The notes below the pieces were generated by a model. That model was given only the letters and a program-made list of their open reading frames with translations, was not told the DNA's origin and ran no database searches. The position numbers and the translations under genes were made by a program. From Hordeum vulgare subsp. vulgare (Eukaryota > Streptophyta > Magnoliopsida > Poales > Poaceae), in contig NC_058523.1 in the NCBI RefSeq assembly GCF_904849725.1, forward strand, positions 167,320,689 through 167,384,688: a DNA stretch of 64,000 bases, given 5' to 3'. Below are positions 1 through 12,485 of this stretch, in pieces. Each line of letters begins with the position of its first letter. Position 1 is the stretch's first letter.

Positions 1-1362
1 GGAAAAAGAATCAATGTCATTGGACTTCGTGATAAAAAGTTGTGGCCAAAACAAAACAGAAACTTTCTGTTTTTGCAAACAGGCAGAAAAATATGAAGCT
101 AACTAGTACAAAAAAGAGGGTACACGTGGCATGTTGCTATAGGCCGAGGGGGGCGTTTGTTGCAAAGTTTTGAGCAAGCGGCCTAGTCTTAACAAACTCG
201 CTGGTTAAATCATAAGTGGAAATAAAAACCGCTGGTTTTCTCATATAGACCGAAGAGGTAACTAGGGATCTAATCTAGACCATACACCTGAGATCTAACG
301 GCTATAAATGAAAAAAAGAAAACAACAGAAGGTAGAGGAGGGCTACCGTGGTTGTGGAGGTGTTGCACCGGCGGGGAGAAGATGGTGACGATGCCGGCGA
401 GGGAGGGAGGGAGCTCCGGGGCAGTGGAGAGATGGGGCGGCGGCGGCGGGGCAGTCCTCCTCCTCGGGGAGGCGCTCGGGGGAGAGGTGCGGCTGAAGGG
501 GTGGCGCTCCAGGGGCTGCCGAAGGGCAGTAGCTCGCTGCTCCGGCGGGCGGGCTTGGGCGGCGAGGGGACGGGGCGGGGTGGCAGCGAGGGTGGGAACG
601 GGGTCGGCTCGGGGTGCTGGGTATTTATAGGCCATGGGGGAGAGAGAGGAAGGAAGGAGAGCGAGAGAATCGGGGTAGGAATCCCAAGGTTCCTGGGAGG
701 GCTTGGTCTCGGGAGCATTTTTGGAAGGGGAGGAGAGGGATGACCGACGGGGGCAAGGCTCGGGTGGTGGGGCCCTTCGGGCAGAGAGAGGGGGGCGGGG
801 CGGTTGGGGTCGGTGGCCAAGATTTAGGGATTTTGGGACAGTGGGGATCTCGGCCCAGGCTATAGTGCGCCCGGCGGCGGCGGTTTGTAAAGAAAAAAAG
901 GTTTCCTAATTTAAACCTTTTTCCGAAACAGAAAGTAAAAGAGAATAAAAACGTAATAAATCAAAATATTAATATAGGATTTTATATACCAAAAAATTCA
1001 GAAAAATATTCTCTACCCAAATAACATTTTTCCAAAGCAAAAATAAAAACTTTAAAAAATGTTTTTTCAGAAATTCCCAAATTTGTTTTATTTCTTTTTG
1101 CAATTATTTTGGCAATAAACTTGGTATTTTCTTGGCTCAAATATTTCAGAAATTTGCCCGCGTTTTGGAGGGTCATTTTCCTCCGCTCTCTCTCTCTTGC
1201 ATGCAAGAGAGTATTTCTCGGGGCATTACTCATGCGAGGAAAAATGGAAATGCAAATCGAAAAGACGAAAGAAATTCACGTGCTAAATTTATTTCACCCA
1301 ATATGCATAGATGCTTAGCTACAATGTAAAACATTCCCAATTAGGAAAATTGGGATGTTACA
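1..1362 (-). repeat. Element A 3' LTR, partial (left copy)
   Basis: This is the last 1362 bases (plus-strand sense) of the left LTR, nearly identical to 8609-9949. It includes a very GC-rich block at about 340-870. On the minus strand a TATA box (TATAAATA, 622-629) lies within this block. The LTR ends with the short hairpin CCCAATT/AATTGGG and the terminal CA at 1361-1362. Long reading frames across the GC-rich block are composition artefacts. Confidence 0.93.
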
Positions 1363-1378
1363 AACCTACCCACCTTAA
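1363..1378 (-). other. Element A polypurine tract
   Basis: On the minus strand the sequence TTAAGGTGGGTAGGTT runs directly into the LTR start TGTAACATCCC. This is the usual place and composition of the plus-strand primer of a Gypsy element. It overlaps the gag-pol stop codon at 1375-1377. Confidence 0.8.
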
Positions 1379-4300
1379 GATGAATCTCGCCCTCGAGATT
1401 CGGGTTGGCTTGAAAATAGGTGTGGGTGGTCTCGACGAAGATCCTCTTCTCGTTCCCAGGTGGCTTCTTCCTCGGTGTGGTGGCTCCACAACACCTTGCA
1501 GAACTTGATGATCTTGCTGCGGATAACTCTGTTGGCTGTCTCGAGAATCCTGACGGGTTTCTCCTCATACGTCAGATCACTGTCAAGCTGTATGGCCTCT
1601 AGGGGCACTGTATCTCTCAACGGAACATCGGCCATCTCGGTGTGGCATTTCTTCAACTGGGAAACATGGAAAACATCATGAACTCCGGTCAATCCTTCCG
1701 GCAGTTATAGTTTGTATGCAACTTCGCCTCTACGTTCAAGAATTTTGTAGGGGACAATGAAACGAGGTGCTAATTTTCCTTTCACACCGAATCTCTTGAT
1801 TCCTCGAAGTGGAGACACCCGAAGATATGCTCGGTATCCCACTTCGTACATTACTTCCTTGCGTCTGCTGTCTGCATAACTCTTCTGCCTGGACTGAGCT
1901 ATCTTGAGTCAGTCACGAATTAGCTTGACCTTCTCTTCAGAATCTCGGATAAGATCGGGACCAAAAAGTTGTCGGTCCCCAACTCCATCCCACATCAACG
2001 GTGTTCTGCACCTCCTTCCGTATAGAGCTTCGAAAGGGGCCATCTTCAGACTGGTCTGGTAGTTGTTGTTGTATGAGAACTCGGCATACGGTAAATTGTC
2101 ATCACATCTAGACCCATAGTCTAGTGCGCAAGCTCTCAACATGTCCTCCGGAATCTGATTAACTCTCTCGGTCTGTCCATCTGTCTGCGGGTGAAAAGCT
2201 GTACTGAACTCCAATCTCGTTCCCAAGGTTTCATGCAGTTGGTGCCAAAATTTTGATGTAAACTGAGTCCCTCTATCGGACACAATGCTCTTCGGTACTC
2301 CGCGCACACATACGATCCTCGTCATATATATCTTGGCCAGCTTGGCACTCGTGTAAGTAGTCTTCACCGGAATGAAGTGAGCTGCCTTGGTCAAACGATC
2401 GACCACAACCCAAATAGAATCATAGCCAGAACGGGTCCTGGGTAATCCTGTGATGAAGTCCATACCAAGCTTTTCCCATTTCCACTCGGGTATTGGCAGA
2501 GGTTGGAGAAAATCTGCTGGCTTCTGATGCTTGGATTTTACTCGCTGACAAACATCGCATATTGCTACGTACTCGGCAATGTCTTTCTTCAATCCTGTCC
2601 ACCAGAAACTTTCCTTCAGATCCAGATACATCTTGGTGTTGCCGGGGTGTATCGAGTACGGGGAATCATGGGCCTCCTAAAGTATCAACTTCCTGAGTTC
2701 GGCATCATTGGGCACATAGATGCGATCCTCAAACCATAAAGTTCCGTGTTCATCCTCACAAAAACCTTTAGCCTTCCCGTCTTCCATTTTCTGCTTAATC
2801 TCAGCTATCTCCTTGTCTAATTTCTGTGCTTCGCGGATCCTTTCTGTCAAGGTGGACTGAATTTCCAGTGTGGCAACAAATCCTCTTGGAATTATCTCCA
2901 ATTTGAGCTCTCGGAGGTCATCGACTAACTCCTGGGGTAATCCTCCAGCTGTGAGCGTGTTCACATAACTCTTGCGGCTCAACGCATCGGCTACAACATT
3001 AGCCTTGCCTGGGTGATAATGCAATCTCATGTCATAGTCCTTGATCAACTCTAGCCATCGCCTCTGTCTGAGGTTCAACTCCTTCTGCGTGAAGATATAT
3101 TTTAGGCTCTTGTGATCAGTGTAAACATCACAACTATTTCCGATAAGGAAATATCTCCAGGTCTTGAGAGCGTGCACTACGGCTGCTAGTTCCAAGTCAT
3201 GTGTGGCATAATTCAACTCATGAGGTCTGAGCTGTCTGGATGCATAGGCTACAACTTTGCCTTCTTGCATAAGCACTCCTCCGAGTCCTTGACGAGAAGC
3301 GTCACAATAAACCTGGAAATCCTTCCGAATGTTCGGCAATATCAGCACTGTGGCTGTAACAAGACGTTTCTTCAGCTCTTGAAAACTGGTTTCACATTCT
3401 TCAGTCCAAATATACTTGGATTCCTTCTTCAACAACTCTGTCATGGGCTTGGCAATCTTTGAGAAATTCTCAATGAACCTTCGGTAATATCCGGCAAGTC
3501 CGAGGAAACTGCGGATCTCCTTGACTGAAGTGGGTGCTACCCATTTGGTGACTGTTGCGACCTTGGCAGGGTCCACTCCTATTCCTTCTCCTGAGATGAC
3601 GTGTCCGAGGAATCCGACTTCCTTCAACCAAAACTCACATTTGCTAAACTTTGCATATAGCTTATGCTCTCGAAGCTTCTCCAGAACTAGACGCAGGTGT
3701 TCCTTGTGTTCCTCTTCATTCTTGGAGAATATCAGTATGTCATCGATGAACACTACGACAAACTTGTCCAAGTATTCCATAAATACCTTGTTCATCAGAT
3801 TCATAAAATATACTGGAGCATTAGTCAGTCCAAATGACATGACCGTGTACTCATACAAGCCGTACCGTGTGGTGAAGGCTGTCTTGGGTATATCCTGTTC
3901 ACGGATCTTCAACTGATGATACCCGGATCGAAGATCGATCTTTGAGAATATGCAAGCTCCAACTAACTGATCAAACAGATCATTGATCATCGGCAAGGGG
4001 TACTTGTTCTTGATGGTCACATCGTTCAATGCACGATAATCGACAACCATTCTGAAGGACTTGTCCTTCTTTTCAACCAAGAGCACTGGGGCTCCCCAAG
4101 GTGAAGAACTTGGGCGAATATACCCTTTGTCCAATAACTCCTTAATTTGCTTCTCGATTTCTATCAAGTCATTTGCGGGCATCCGATAGGGTCTCTTGGA
4201 TATCGGGGCTGTTCCGGGTAATAGCTCAATCAAGAACTCAATCTCTCTATCGGGTGGCATGCCCGGCAATTCCTCCGGAAATACATCTGGGTACTCCTGT

Positions 4301-5808
4301 ACAATCGGTACTTCCTCCTGGACTACTCCCGTGAGAGAGTTTACTCGCTTACTCCGTGTCGGGCGCTGAGACACGTACTTAATCTGCTTCTGCTCGGGGG
4401 TGGTGAGCAAAATAGACTTAAGGGCACAATCAATATTCCCTTCATACTTGGCCAACCAATCCATGCCTAGGATTACATCCAATCCCTGGGACTCTAATAC
4501 GATGAGGTCGGTGGGAAAATTATGGTTCCCGATGTTGAGACTCAAAGCATGGCATCCTATCCCGGCTGTCATCATGCCTCCTGGGGAACTGACCTTAATA
4601 GGCTGGCTGAGGGTTCTAGTTGAAAAACTATACTTTTCCACAACTACCCTTGATATGAATGAATGTGTTGCACCAGAATCAAAAAGTACCAATACTGGAC
4701 GTGAATTTAGCAAAAACTTACCAACCACAGTATCGGGGTGATCATAGACCTCTTCAACATCAAGGTGGTTCACCTGAGCTCGAGGAAAAGGATTGGGCTT
4801 CTTTGCTGCAGAGTTGTCGTTGCCGTTTCCATTTCCCTGCTTGTTCTGGGGACAATCAGTGGCATAGTGTCCCGACTTCTGACACTTGAAGCAAGTGATG
4901 TGAGTCAGATCCTTCTGAGCTGGAGCTGAATGCTGCTGAGTGCCAGTACCGCCATTCTTAAAGTTGCTGTTGTTGCGGTGGTTCCCATTTCCTCCATGGT
5001 TGTGGCCTCCATGGTTGTGCACCGGGTGGTTATGCTGAACGTGTCCTCCAAACTTACCGGATCCAGTCCCGGTATTCCCTGAATAAGGGGTGTAGCGGGG
5101 CTTCTGCTGAGTGCCGGAGTTGAACTTTCCAACCCCATACTTTCGCTTGCAGTTCTCCATCTGCTGGTGTTTCCCCTCCAAGATGAGGGCCTTATCAACC
5201 AGCTCCTGGTAGTTGTTGAAGGTGGCTACAGTCAACTAAATGCTCAGCTCATCATTGAGTCCTTCCAAGAACTTTTCCTTCTTGGCCGCATCATCGGCCA
5301 CATCTCCAGGTGCATAACGGGCGAGCATGCTGAATTCATCAACGTACTGGGCCACAGAGCGATTCCCCTGGCGTAAGTTGCGAAACTCACGCTTCTTCAG
5401 ACTCATTGCACCAGCTGAGATATGTGCGGTGCGGAAGGTTTCCTTGAATTGCTCCCAAGTGACTCCAGAAATGGGATAAGTGGTGGTGTAGTTCTCCCAC
5501 CAAGCAGCTGCAGGGCCTTCAAGTTGATGCGCGGCAAAACGCACCTTCTCAGCTTCAGTACAACCAGCAGTGATAAGTTCACGCTCCATCTTGCGGAGCC
5601 AATCATCTGCCACAATGGGCTCAATGCTGCTGGAGAAAGTTGGAGGGTTCAACCTCAAGAAACGGGTGAGGTTGTCGGCCTGGGGTGGGTGACGGTTGTT
5701 GTTATTGTTCTGGTTCTGGATGATCAGCTGCATCAGGGTGTTTTGTTGCTGGATCAACTGGGTGAGTTCTGGCGGAAAGTTGGACTCAGGGGCGCGTCTC
5801 GGAGGCAT
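1375..5808 (-). pseudogene. Element A gag-pol polyprotein with four in-frame stops
   Basis: One continuous frame of 1478 codons without a frameshift, from the ATG at 5808 (protein start MPPRRAPESN) to the stop at 1375. Capsid-like gag comes first, then a CCHC zinc knuckle at residues 306-319 (4852-4893), an aspartic protease with DSGA at about residue 377 (4669-4680), reverse transcriptase with FIDD at about 687 (3739-3750), RNase H with its YCDAS aspartate at about 836, integrase with an HHCC zinc site near 1054-1095 and a DDE core, and a chromodomain-like tail ending near 1392. Stops interrupt it at 5236-5238 (TAG), 2677-2679 (TAG), 1909-1911 (TGA) and 1705-1707 (TAA). The stops are seen directly; the domain calls follow the known order of the Tekay/Del lineage. 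The element cannot make a full polyprotein. Confidence 0.93.
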
Positions 5809-6002
5809 CTGATGTTTGTGGAGGGGTGAGATTAGCATAGAACAATGGTCTAAGCCGAATTACACTACCCATATGAATGCAACACACAAGTATCACACCA
5901 CACATTTTATTCAATACCATCACAAGGGTTCACACGAGGATACAAAATTTGATAATCCAAAACGTCGGCCTAAACGTATAACGATAAAGTAAATTTGGTG
6001 GT

Positions 6003-6728
6003 CTAGTCTAAGTGTCCTCCTAAGGAAAGCATGGTGACGGGTCCTTCGGTGGAGCTTTCTTCATAGTCCTCGTCGTTGCTGATCAAGGGGGCTACGTCTC
6101 CTTCGGGATGAAGGTTCTCGCCCATGTCCAGTTCCTCCTCCAGGTATGCAACTCGAGTCTTCAGCTTCTCGATTCGCTCCAGAAAGTCCTTCACCTCCAG
6201 TTCGTGCTCATAGTGGGCTTCCCAGGCAGCTTCTTCGAGTTCAAGCTCGCGGAGTGACATTTGCTTGATCTTCCTGGCGTCCTTGATCACGTGATGCTCC
6301 AGAGTCCCGCTGTACTTCTCCAAGGTCTGAGCATAAGACAAGAGAGCGTCCTTGGTCTTGCTTGAGATGATTTCTCCGTCTTCGTTTCTCCGGGATATGG
6401 TGAATAGGTCTGGAGAAATAGGGCAGCCTTTGTATTCTTCCTTGATACGTCCGAGTGCACAATGGATCGCCATGTCCCTTCCGAAATTCCAGTTGGGTGC
6501 GATGAACTTGAAATCCATCGGCTCAGTGCGCGGCTGGAATGTCCTTCCGGGAATGTGCACCTCGATCCTGCAGCGTGAATCCTCCGGGTAAGACGAAGTT
6601 GGCTTCCGTGTGATAGTCGGCAGAGCAATCCTCAAATCCTTGGTGATCTGTACCAGCTCCTTTCCGAACGGCATAGTGGTGTCGAGCTGGCAAAACTCCG
6701 TGAACTTAACAGGGTCGAAGGTGGCCAT
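6003..6728 (-). CDS. Element A additional ORF upstream of gag (241 aa, intact)
   Basis: An uninterrupted 241-residue ORF on the gag-pol strand, starting 134 bases after the primer site and ending 195 bases before the gag start. I do not recognise a named family. The N-terminal half (about residues 20-120) has alternating hydrophobic strands, including CRIEVHIPG and DFKFIAP, and then a helix beginning RDMAIHCALGRI. The C-terminal half is charged and helical, with a likely coiled coil at about residues 165-215 (KDFLERIEKLKTRVAYLEEE), and an acidic end. The ATG is preceded on the minus strand by a pyrimidine-rich stretch ending TTTAG, like a splice acceptor. It is the only intact frame in an element whose gag-pol has four stops. 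The order of shared motifs matches the extra ORF of H2 (29547-30320). Function is unknown. Confidence 0.75.
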   Translation of the reverse strand: MATFDPVKFTEFCQLDTTMPFGKELVQITKDLRIALPTITRKPTSSYPEDSRCRIEVHIPGRTFQPRTEPMDFKFIAPNWNFGRDMAIHCALGRIKEEYKGCPISPDLFTISRRNEDGEIISSKTKDALLSYAQTLEKYSGTLEHHVIKDARKIKQMSLRELELEEAAWEAHYEHELEVKDFLERIEKLKTRVAYLEEELDMGENLHPEGDVAPLISNDEDYEESSTEGPVTMLSLGGHLD

Positions 6729-6861
6729 CTAAACATTGGAAAATCGGAGAGAAGTCAGAAATGATCAGAAGGAGAAATAGAAGATTTATAGACATAAGAG
6801 AAAATAGTTTTCTTCCTAAGGCTTTTCCATTCCTAGAGGTTACGTCCTAAGGTCAGCGTGT
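6729..6861 (-). other. Element A leader between primer site and extra ORF
   Basis: This is the short untranslated leader on the minus strand. It is pyrimidine-rich toward its end, immediately before the extra ORF. No reading frame or repeat is seen. Confidence 0.6.
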
Positions 6862-6874
6862 GCTCTGAATACCA
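6862..6874 (-). other. Element A primer-binding site (initiator Met-tRNA type, 1-bp insertion)
   Basis: On the minus strand this reads TGGTATTCAGAGC. The standard chromovirus site complementary to the 3' end of initiator methionine tRNA is TGGTATCAGAGC, so one T is extra. The site lies four bases from the LTR edge at 6879. H3 at 40421-40432 has the standard form. Confidence 0.85.
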
Positions 6875-6878
6875 TTTC

Positions 6879-9800
6879 TGTAGCGTCCCGACTCAAGACG
6901 AATCAAGCCTCTGGTGTTTCCGTACCATCCCAAGATCATGCTGGTACACACATAGTACATAATGTATATATTCAAGAGTTCAATCACACAGCTTTATTAA
7001 TCAAAATCTCATAAAGAGTACTTTATTACAATAAAGGATAACAATAAAGTGGCTGAAGGCCATCTCATGAGATATCTAACGAAGACTAGCGGAAGCATCA
7101 GGTAGACGAGTCCATCTGACTCCAAGGGCATGTCGCTGAGCGTAGATCGTAGCCTCACTCCTGGTCGGAAAAGTACTCTGCAACATGATACCTTGCAGCC
7201 GTGTAGGTCAGCATAATGAATATGCCGGCAAGTCATCAAACAGAGGGGTAAAATAATAATCAACTATCTCTACATGCATGTTTGGCCGGTGGGGCTATGA
7301 GTTTTGCATAAAGCCAGTTTTATCCTACAACAAGAGGGGTTGAAAGCAAAATATTACTACATAGTTTGTTGTTAACGAGATGGTTCCACCAACCAATTCT
7401 CGTACCCGAATAGTTGTTAACACCCACATCATTATTAAGTTGTGTCGAGAGTTCAGGGGAAATTCAATGCCTTTGGCTCAAGTTGTCCATGACCGTGGAC
7501 ACGGTAATCGATTAGGTTTGAGTACTCTGCAGAGTTTTGCACACGTTCCCCACAAGATTTGATCGCCTCCGGGTTTGTCCTCGCACTTCAGGGTGTTTGA
7601 AGACCGGATGATCAAAACATGGTCTTTCAACGGGTCCCTCGGAATCCCTGTCGGTGCCCATCCATTCCTACCGTTCGTCTACATCTGCTAGCACCGCCTG
7701 TCCAGAGTTGCTGCATTGTCCAACCAAGCCAGAGCCCATAATGACTTGTGGCTGTGCAGGTAAGCCTTGATTCTTGAAGTCTCCGTCCGTCTCTTCGAGC
7801 CTCGGTGAAGCTTTCCGCAGGATGACATGGCCTCTCCAGCATCCCGGGCATCCACTGGGTTCTCCAGGGAGCCGATCAACCGTCCTTCACCCAGAGTTGC
7901 ATTGCGTCCAAGGTCTTGAAAATCTTGTCTTAGCCGGTCTTGATTATTATAGTCAACCTCGCATCACTCGTGGTATACACTCAACCGATAAACCCGTCTA
8001 CTCAAGCATAGCACTAAGAAATTGTCGTCTCGGGGGCCAAGTATCGGGGTTGTTGTGTGCCTACCACATGATACTACAACTTATGCTAAAGTTTCCAAGT
8101 ACCTAGGCAGCATGCAATTGGGCAAAGAAAGGTGATCTACCATGCATTGAAAACATAGGTAAAATAACATGATCAAAATGACTTGCCTTGATGATAGTTG
8201 TCTTGCTCGAGCGCTTCTAAGTAATACGCTTCGCACTCCGGATGATCTACCGATACAGACACAAAGCACACCATAAGCACTTCAATCATGCCACAAGTAA
8301 AAATAACATCACAAGTAATGATTTGCGAAAGACTAAGTAAAAGAATTCAACGCGTGACGGTATGGCAGAAACTTGTTTCTGTTGAAAACACCAGTAACAA
8401 AATACTTTAAAAATTTTGAAACATCTACCACAGTAAGATTTTATCAATAGGAAGCAGTAGCACAAAGAATCAACTCAAAATCATTTTTCAAACTCCTAGA
8501 ATAGGCAAAACAAGGTTTAAACTAAATCTTCTCTAACTTATATTTTAAACATTCAACCATAGACAAATTATATGTTTTTAAAAACTACAGGAAATTTGTG
8601 AGCTACTGGAAAAAGAATCAATGTCATTGGACTTCGTGATCAAAAGTTGTGGCCAAAACAAAACAGAAACTTTCTGTTTTTGCAAACAGGCAGAAAAATA
8701 TGAAGCTAACTAGTACAAAAAAGAGGGTACACGTGGCAAGTTGCTATAGGCCGAGGGGGGCGTTTGTTGCAAAGTTTTGAGCAAGCGGCCTAGGCTTAAC
8801 AAACTCGCTGGTTAAATCATAAGTGGAAATAAAAACGGCTGGTTTTCTCATATAGACCGAAGAGGTAACTAGGGATCTAATCTAGACCATACACCTGAGA
8901 TCTAACGGCTATAAATGAAAAAAAAGAAAACAACAGAAGGTAGAGGAGGGCTACCGTGGCTGTGGAGGTGTTGCACCGTCGGGGAGAAGATGGTGACGTC
9001 GCCGGCGAGGGAGGGAGGGAGCTCCGGGGCAGTGGAGAGATGGGGCGGCGGCGGCGGGGCAGTCCTCCTCCTCGGGGAGGCGCTCGGGGGAAAGGGGCGG
9101 CTGACAGGGTGGCGCTCCAGGGGCTGCCGAAGGGCAGTAGCTCGTTGCTCCGGCGGGCGGGCTCGGACGGCGAGGGGGCGGGGCGGGGTGGCGGCGAGGG
9201 TGGGAACGGGGTCGGCTCGGGGTGCTGGGTATTTATAGGCCATGGGGGAGAGAGAGGAAGGAAGGAGAGGGAGAGAATCGGGGTAGGAATCCCAAGGTTC
9301 CTGGGAGGGCTCGGTCTCGGGAGCATTTTTGGAAGGGGAGGAGAGGGATGACCGACGGGGGCAAGGCTCGGGTGGTGGGGCCCTTCGGGCAGAGAGAGGG
9401 GGGGCGGGGCGGTTGGGGTCGGTGGCTGAGATTTAGGGATTTAGATCCCGGGGCAGTGGGGATCACGGCCCAGGCTATAGTGCGCCCGGCGGCGGTGGTT
9501 TGTAAAGAAAAAAAAGGTTTCCTAATTTAAACCTTTTTCCGAAACAGAAAGTAAAAGTGAATAAAAAGGTAATAAATCAAAATATTAATATAGTGTATTA
9601 TGTACCAAAAAATTCAGAAAAATATTCTCTACCCAAATAACATTTTTCCAAAGCAAAAATAAAAACTTTAAAAAAATATTTTTTCAGAAATTCCCAAATT
9701 TGCTTTATTTCTTTTTGCAATTATTTTTGCAATAAACTTGGTATTTTCTTGGCTCAAACATTTCAGAAATTTGCCCGCGTTTTGGAGGGTCATTTTCCTC

Positions 9801-9949
9801 CGCTCTCTCTCTTGCGTGCAAGAGAGTATTTCTCCGGGCATTACTCGTGCGAGGAAAAATGGAAATGCAAATCGAAAAGAGGAAAGAATATGCATAGATG
9901 CTTAGCTACAATGTAAAACATTCCCAATTAGGAAAATTGGGATGTTACA
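6879..9949 (-). repeat. Element A 5' LTR (right copy, complete)
   Basis: The LTR runs from TGTAGCGTCCC next to the primer site to GGGATGTTACA at 9949, about 3071 bp. Plus-strand bases 8609-9949 match 1-1362 with scattered substitutions and small indels. It holds a GC-rich block (about 8930-9500) with a minus-strand TATA box, and AT-rich DNA at about 7000-8600 with no credible gene. Confidence 0.92.
9230..9237 (-). promoter_or_regulatory. TATA box of the element A 5' LTR
   Basis: TATAAATA on the minus strand, just upstream (in transcription sense) of the GC-rich block. The same motif is conserved in the other LTR at 622-629. Transcription would start about 30 bases further along the minus strand, near 9200. 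The motif is seen; its activity is inferred. Confidence 0.6.
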
Positions 9950-11181
9950 GTGATTGATCGGAGCGTCTGATTATGATACACCACACTGGAAATCCTAATT
10001 GCTTTGGTAATTAAGTATCGATATTTTTCAGATGTTCTATAACTCGATGCATTACATCCTATCTCCCTCTGATTGAGTACCAATACTCACATCAGATCCT
10101 TTGTGGATTGCCAGGCTCACTCTGGATTATTATCCGGCGGCATCCTTTGCTTTCAAAAATTCTTGTGATTGCTTCCCGTGACACATGATGCCATTGGTAA
10201 ATTGTGTTTTCTCCCTCTGATAGACTGTATCCTATGGTTTTATCATCCATGCTCTGTTGTCAATGCATGTGTTGATTACTCTTGGAGTTTATGGTATATG
10301 TTCCTAAGATGCCCCGATGGGTTGAACCTACGCCTTCCTAAATCAATATGAACGGAAGAGTTTTCACGAGTCTTACTCTTCTGGTGTTTTGCTAGATAAT
10401 CTTTCAAAGATACAACCTGATCAAAGGCGAGGAGTAAATGGCAGGTGATGCATTCATGAAGTGGGAGTCGATCTTGAACTTTGTGTTCATGCCCATAGAA
10501 TCTATCATAGTAGTGTTATGGAAACGACCCTGATGCATGGAAACGACGTTGATCCTATCATAGAATCTTCTCGTATCAATAATCATTCATTCTGTGGATT
10601 AAATCTCGTATTTGTGATCTCGTCCTTTGCAATCGTGGTTCCGACCATGTTGTCCTACCTTCATTTCATTCTCAAATGAGTTAAAGTACTTGTCTTCTTC
10701 AGATCAATACATCGGTCCAAGCCTTAATGTTGATCTACCTCCGAGTATTATCCCTCGTAACCCGAGAATATCAGGGAGCTATATAACTTCTTGTGAGCTC
10801 CTGATCAACTATGATATTTTTATTAATTCCAGTTTTCCTCGTGTTCTAAGTTGTTGGACACTCAAGGATACCGATAACTGGATCGCGTACCCCTTGCGAT
10901 TTCACAACTCTTAATAATCTTCCTTGTTTATGAGTTTGAACTCGATCATGTCATTCCAAGCTGTGAAGCTACATCATCATCGGCTTGTTAGAGCTTGACC
11001 ATGCTGTCTATGCCCTCCTTGTCCGGAACACATTTCCAACTGTGCGTTAAGCTCACATCGAGCTTTCCACATCATATTGGTTGTTTTGAAAGGCAATTTT
11101 AATTCTGAGCTAGCAGTCTTAACTGTGTTTCCGATAACCTTTAGCTTCATCATTCCTTTGCTTGATGTCGTCGCTGATCGA
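9950..11181 (+). other. Element H1 internal segment 1, non-coding
   Basis: About 1.2 kb of AT-rich sequence between the end of A and the start of B. I see no conserved protein. The stretch 10443-10600 resembles 19572-19690 inside element C, sharing phrases such as GGTGATGCATT and TTGTGTTCATGC. The last five bases, ATCGA (11177-11181), are the left target duplication of B. Confidence 0.6.
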
Positions 11182-12464
11182 TGATGACCCACAAGTATAG
11201 GGAATCGATCATAGTCCTTTCGATAAGTAAGATTGTCGAACCCAACGAGGAGCAGAAGGATCTGACAAGTGGTTTTCAGCAAGGTAAATTCTGCAAGCAC
11301 TGAAATTAACGGTAACAAGTAGTTTGGTGAGCTGATTCGTAGCAAGTAGGAAGTAACAAAAGTAACAACGGTGCAGCAAAGTGGCCCAATCCCTTTTGTC
11401 GTAAGGGACAAGCCTGGACAAAGTCTTATAGGAAGAAAAACGCTCCCGAGGACACACAGGAATTTTTGTCATGCTGGTTTTCATCATGTTAATATGATTC
11501 GCGTTTGTTACTTTGATAGTTTGATATGTTGGTGGACCGGTGCTTGAGGACTGCCCTTACTTGAACAAGCATCCCACTTATGATTAACAACATACAACAC
11601 ATCAAAATATCAAACAAATACCAAATTCACATGACTACTTATAGCATGACTTATCCCATGTCCTCAGGAACAAAAGTAACTACTCATAAAGCATAATCAC
11701 ATTCATGATCAGAGAGGTAATGAGTAGCATCAACGATCTGAACATAAACTCTTCCACCAAGTAATCCAACTAGCATCAAGTACAAAGAGTAATTAACACT
11801 ACTAGCAACCTTACAAGTACCAATCAGAGTCACGAGACGGAGATTGGTTACAAGTGATGAACTAGGTTTTCGAGATCATATGGTGTTGATGAAGATGTTG
11901 ATGGTGATGAGTCCCCTCCGATGAGAGGAGTGTTGGTGATGATGATGGCGACGATTTCCCCCTTCGGGAGGGAAGTTTCCCCGGCAGGATCGACCTGCCG
12001 GAGCTTTGGATTGGTTCTGCTCAAGTTCCGCCTCGTGGCGTTTGCGAATCCTCCGAAAAGCCTCCTCCTGATTTTTCTCCGGACGAAACCCTTCTTGTAG
12101 CAAAAGGGGGAGCTAAAGGGCCAGCTCGGTGCCCACAAGCCCCCTAGGCGCGGCCGGGGGGGTGGTCGCGCCTAGCAGGCTTGTGGCCACCTGCTGGCAC
12201 CCCTCTGGCACTTCTTCGGCCTAGTATTTTTTATAAATCCCGAACAAATCCTCGTTGATTTTCACGGTGTTTGGAGTTGCACAGAATAGGTATCTCAAAC
12301 TTGCTCCCTTTTCAGGCCATAATTCCAGCTGCCGGCATTCTCCCTCTTCATGTAAACCTTGCAAAATAAGAGAGAAAAACATAAGTATTGTACCGTGAAG
12401 TGAAATAACAGCCCAAAAAGCGATAAATATCAACATGAAACCATGATGCAAAATGGACGTATCA
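11182..12464 (-). repeat. Element B 3' LTR (left copy, 235-bp internal deletion)
   Basis: The complete-ended LTR copy. Relative to the other copy it lacks 13025-13259. The break after 11588 falls at a repeated AAC, as expected for slippage or single-strand annealing. It contains a CG-rich inverted repeat around 12119-12190 (CCACAAGCC ... GGCTTGTGG). Confidence 0.88.
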
Positions 12465-12485
12465 ACTCCCCCGAGCTTAGACCTT
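12465..12485 (-). other. Element B polypurine tract
   Basis: On the minus strand the purine-rich GCTCGGGGGAGT runs directly into the LTR start TGATACGTCC. The tract corresponds to the Athila tracts of C (22531-22545) and D (43243-43258). Confidence 0.8.

Larger units (their letters stand above)
1..9949 (-). mobile_element. Element A: Tekay/Del-type Gypsy chromovirus (left end outside window)
   Basis: An LTR retrotransposon read on the minus strand. The sequence at 1-1362 recurs at about 8609-9949, and both copies end in GGGATGTTACA. The right copy starts at 6879 (TGTAGCGTCCC), giving an LTR of about 3071 bp. The internal part (1363-6878, about 5.5 kb) holds a methionine-tRNA-type primer site, an extra ORF, one gag-pol frame and a polypurine tract, in that order on the minus strand. 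Full length would be about 11.7 kb, with about 1.7 kb of the left LTR before base 1. The five bases after 9949 are GTGAT; the matching target duplication would lie outside the window. Chromovirus assignment rests on domain order and on the chromodomain-like C-terminus of pol. Confidence 0.93.

Noticed and set aside
302..909. Long proline-, glycine- and arginine-rich frames on both strands (also at 8877-9530)
   Set aside because: They lie in the GC-rich promoter block of the element A LTR, overlap each other in several frames, occur in both LTR copies, and match no protein pattern.
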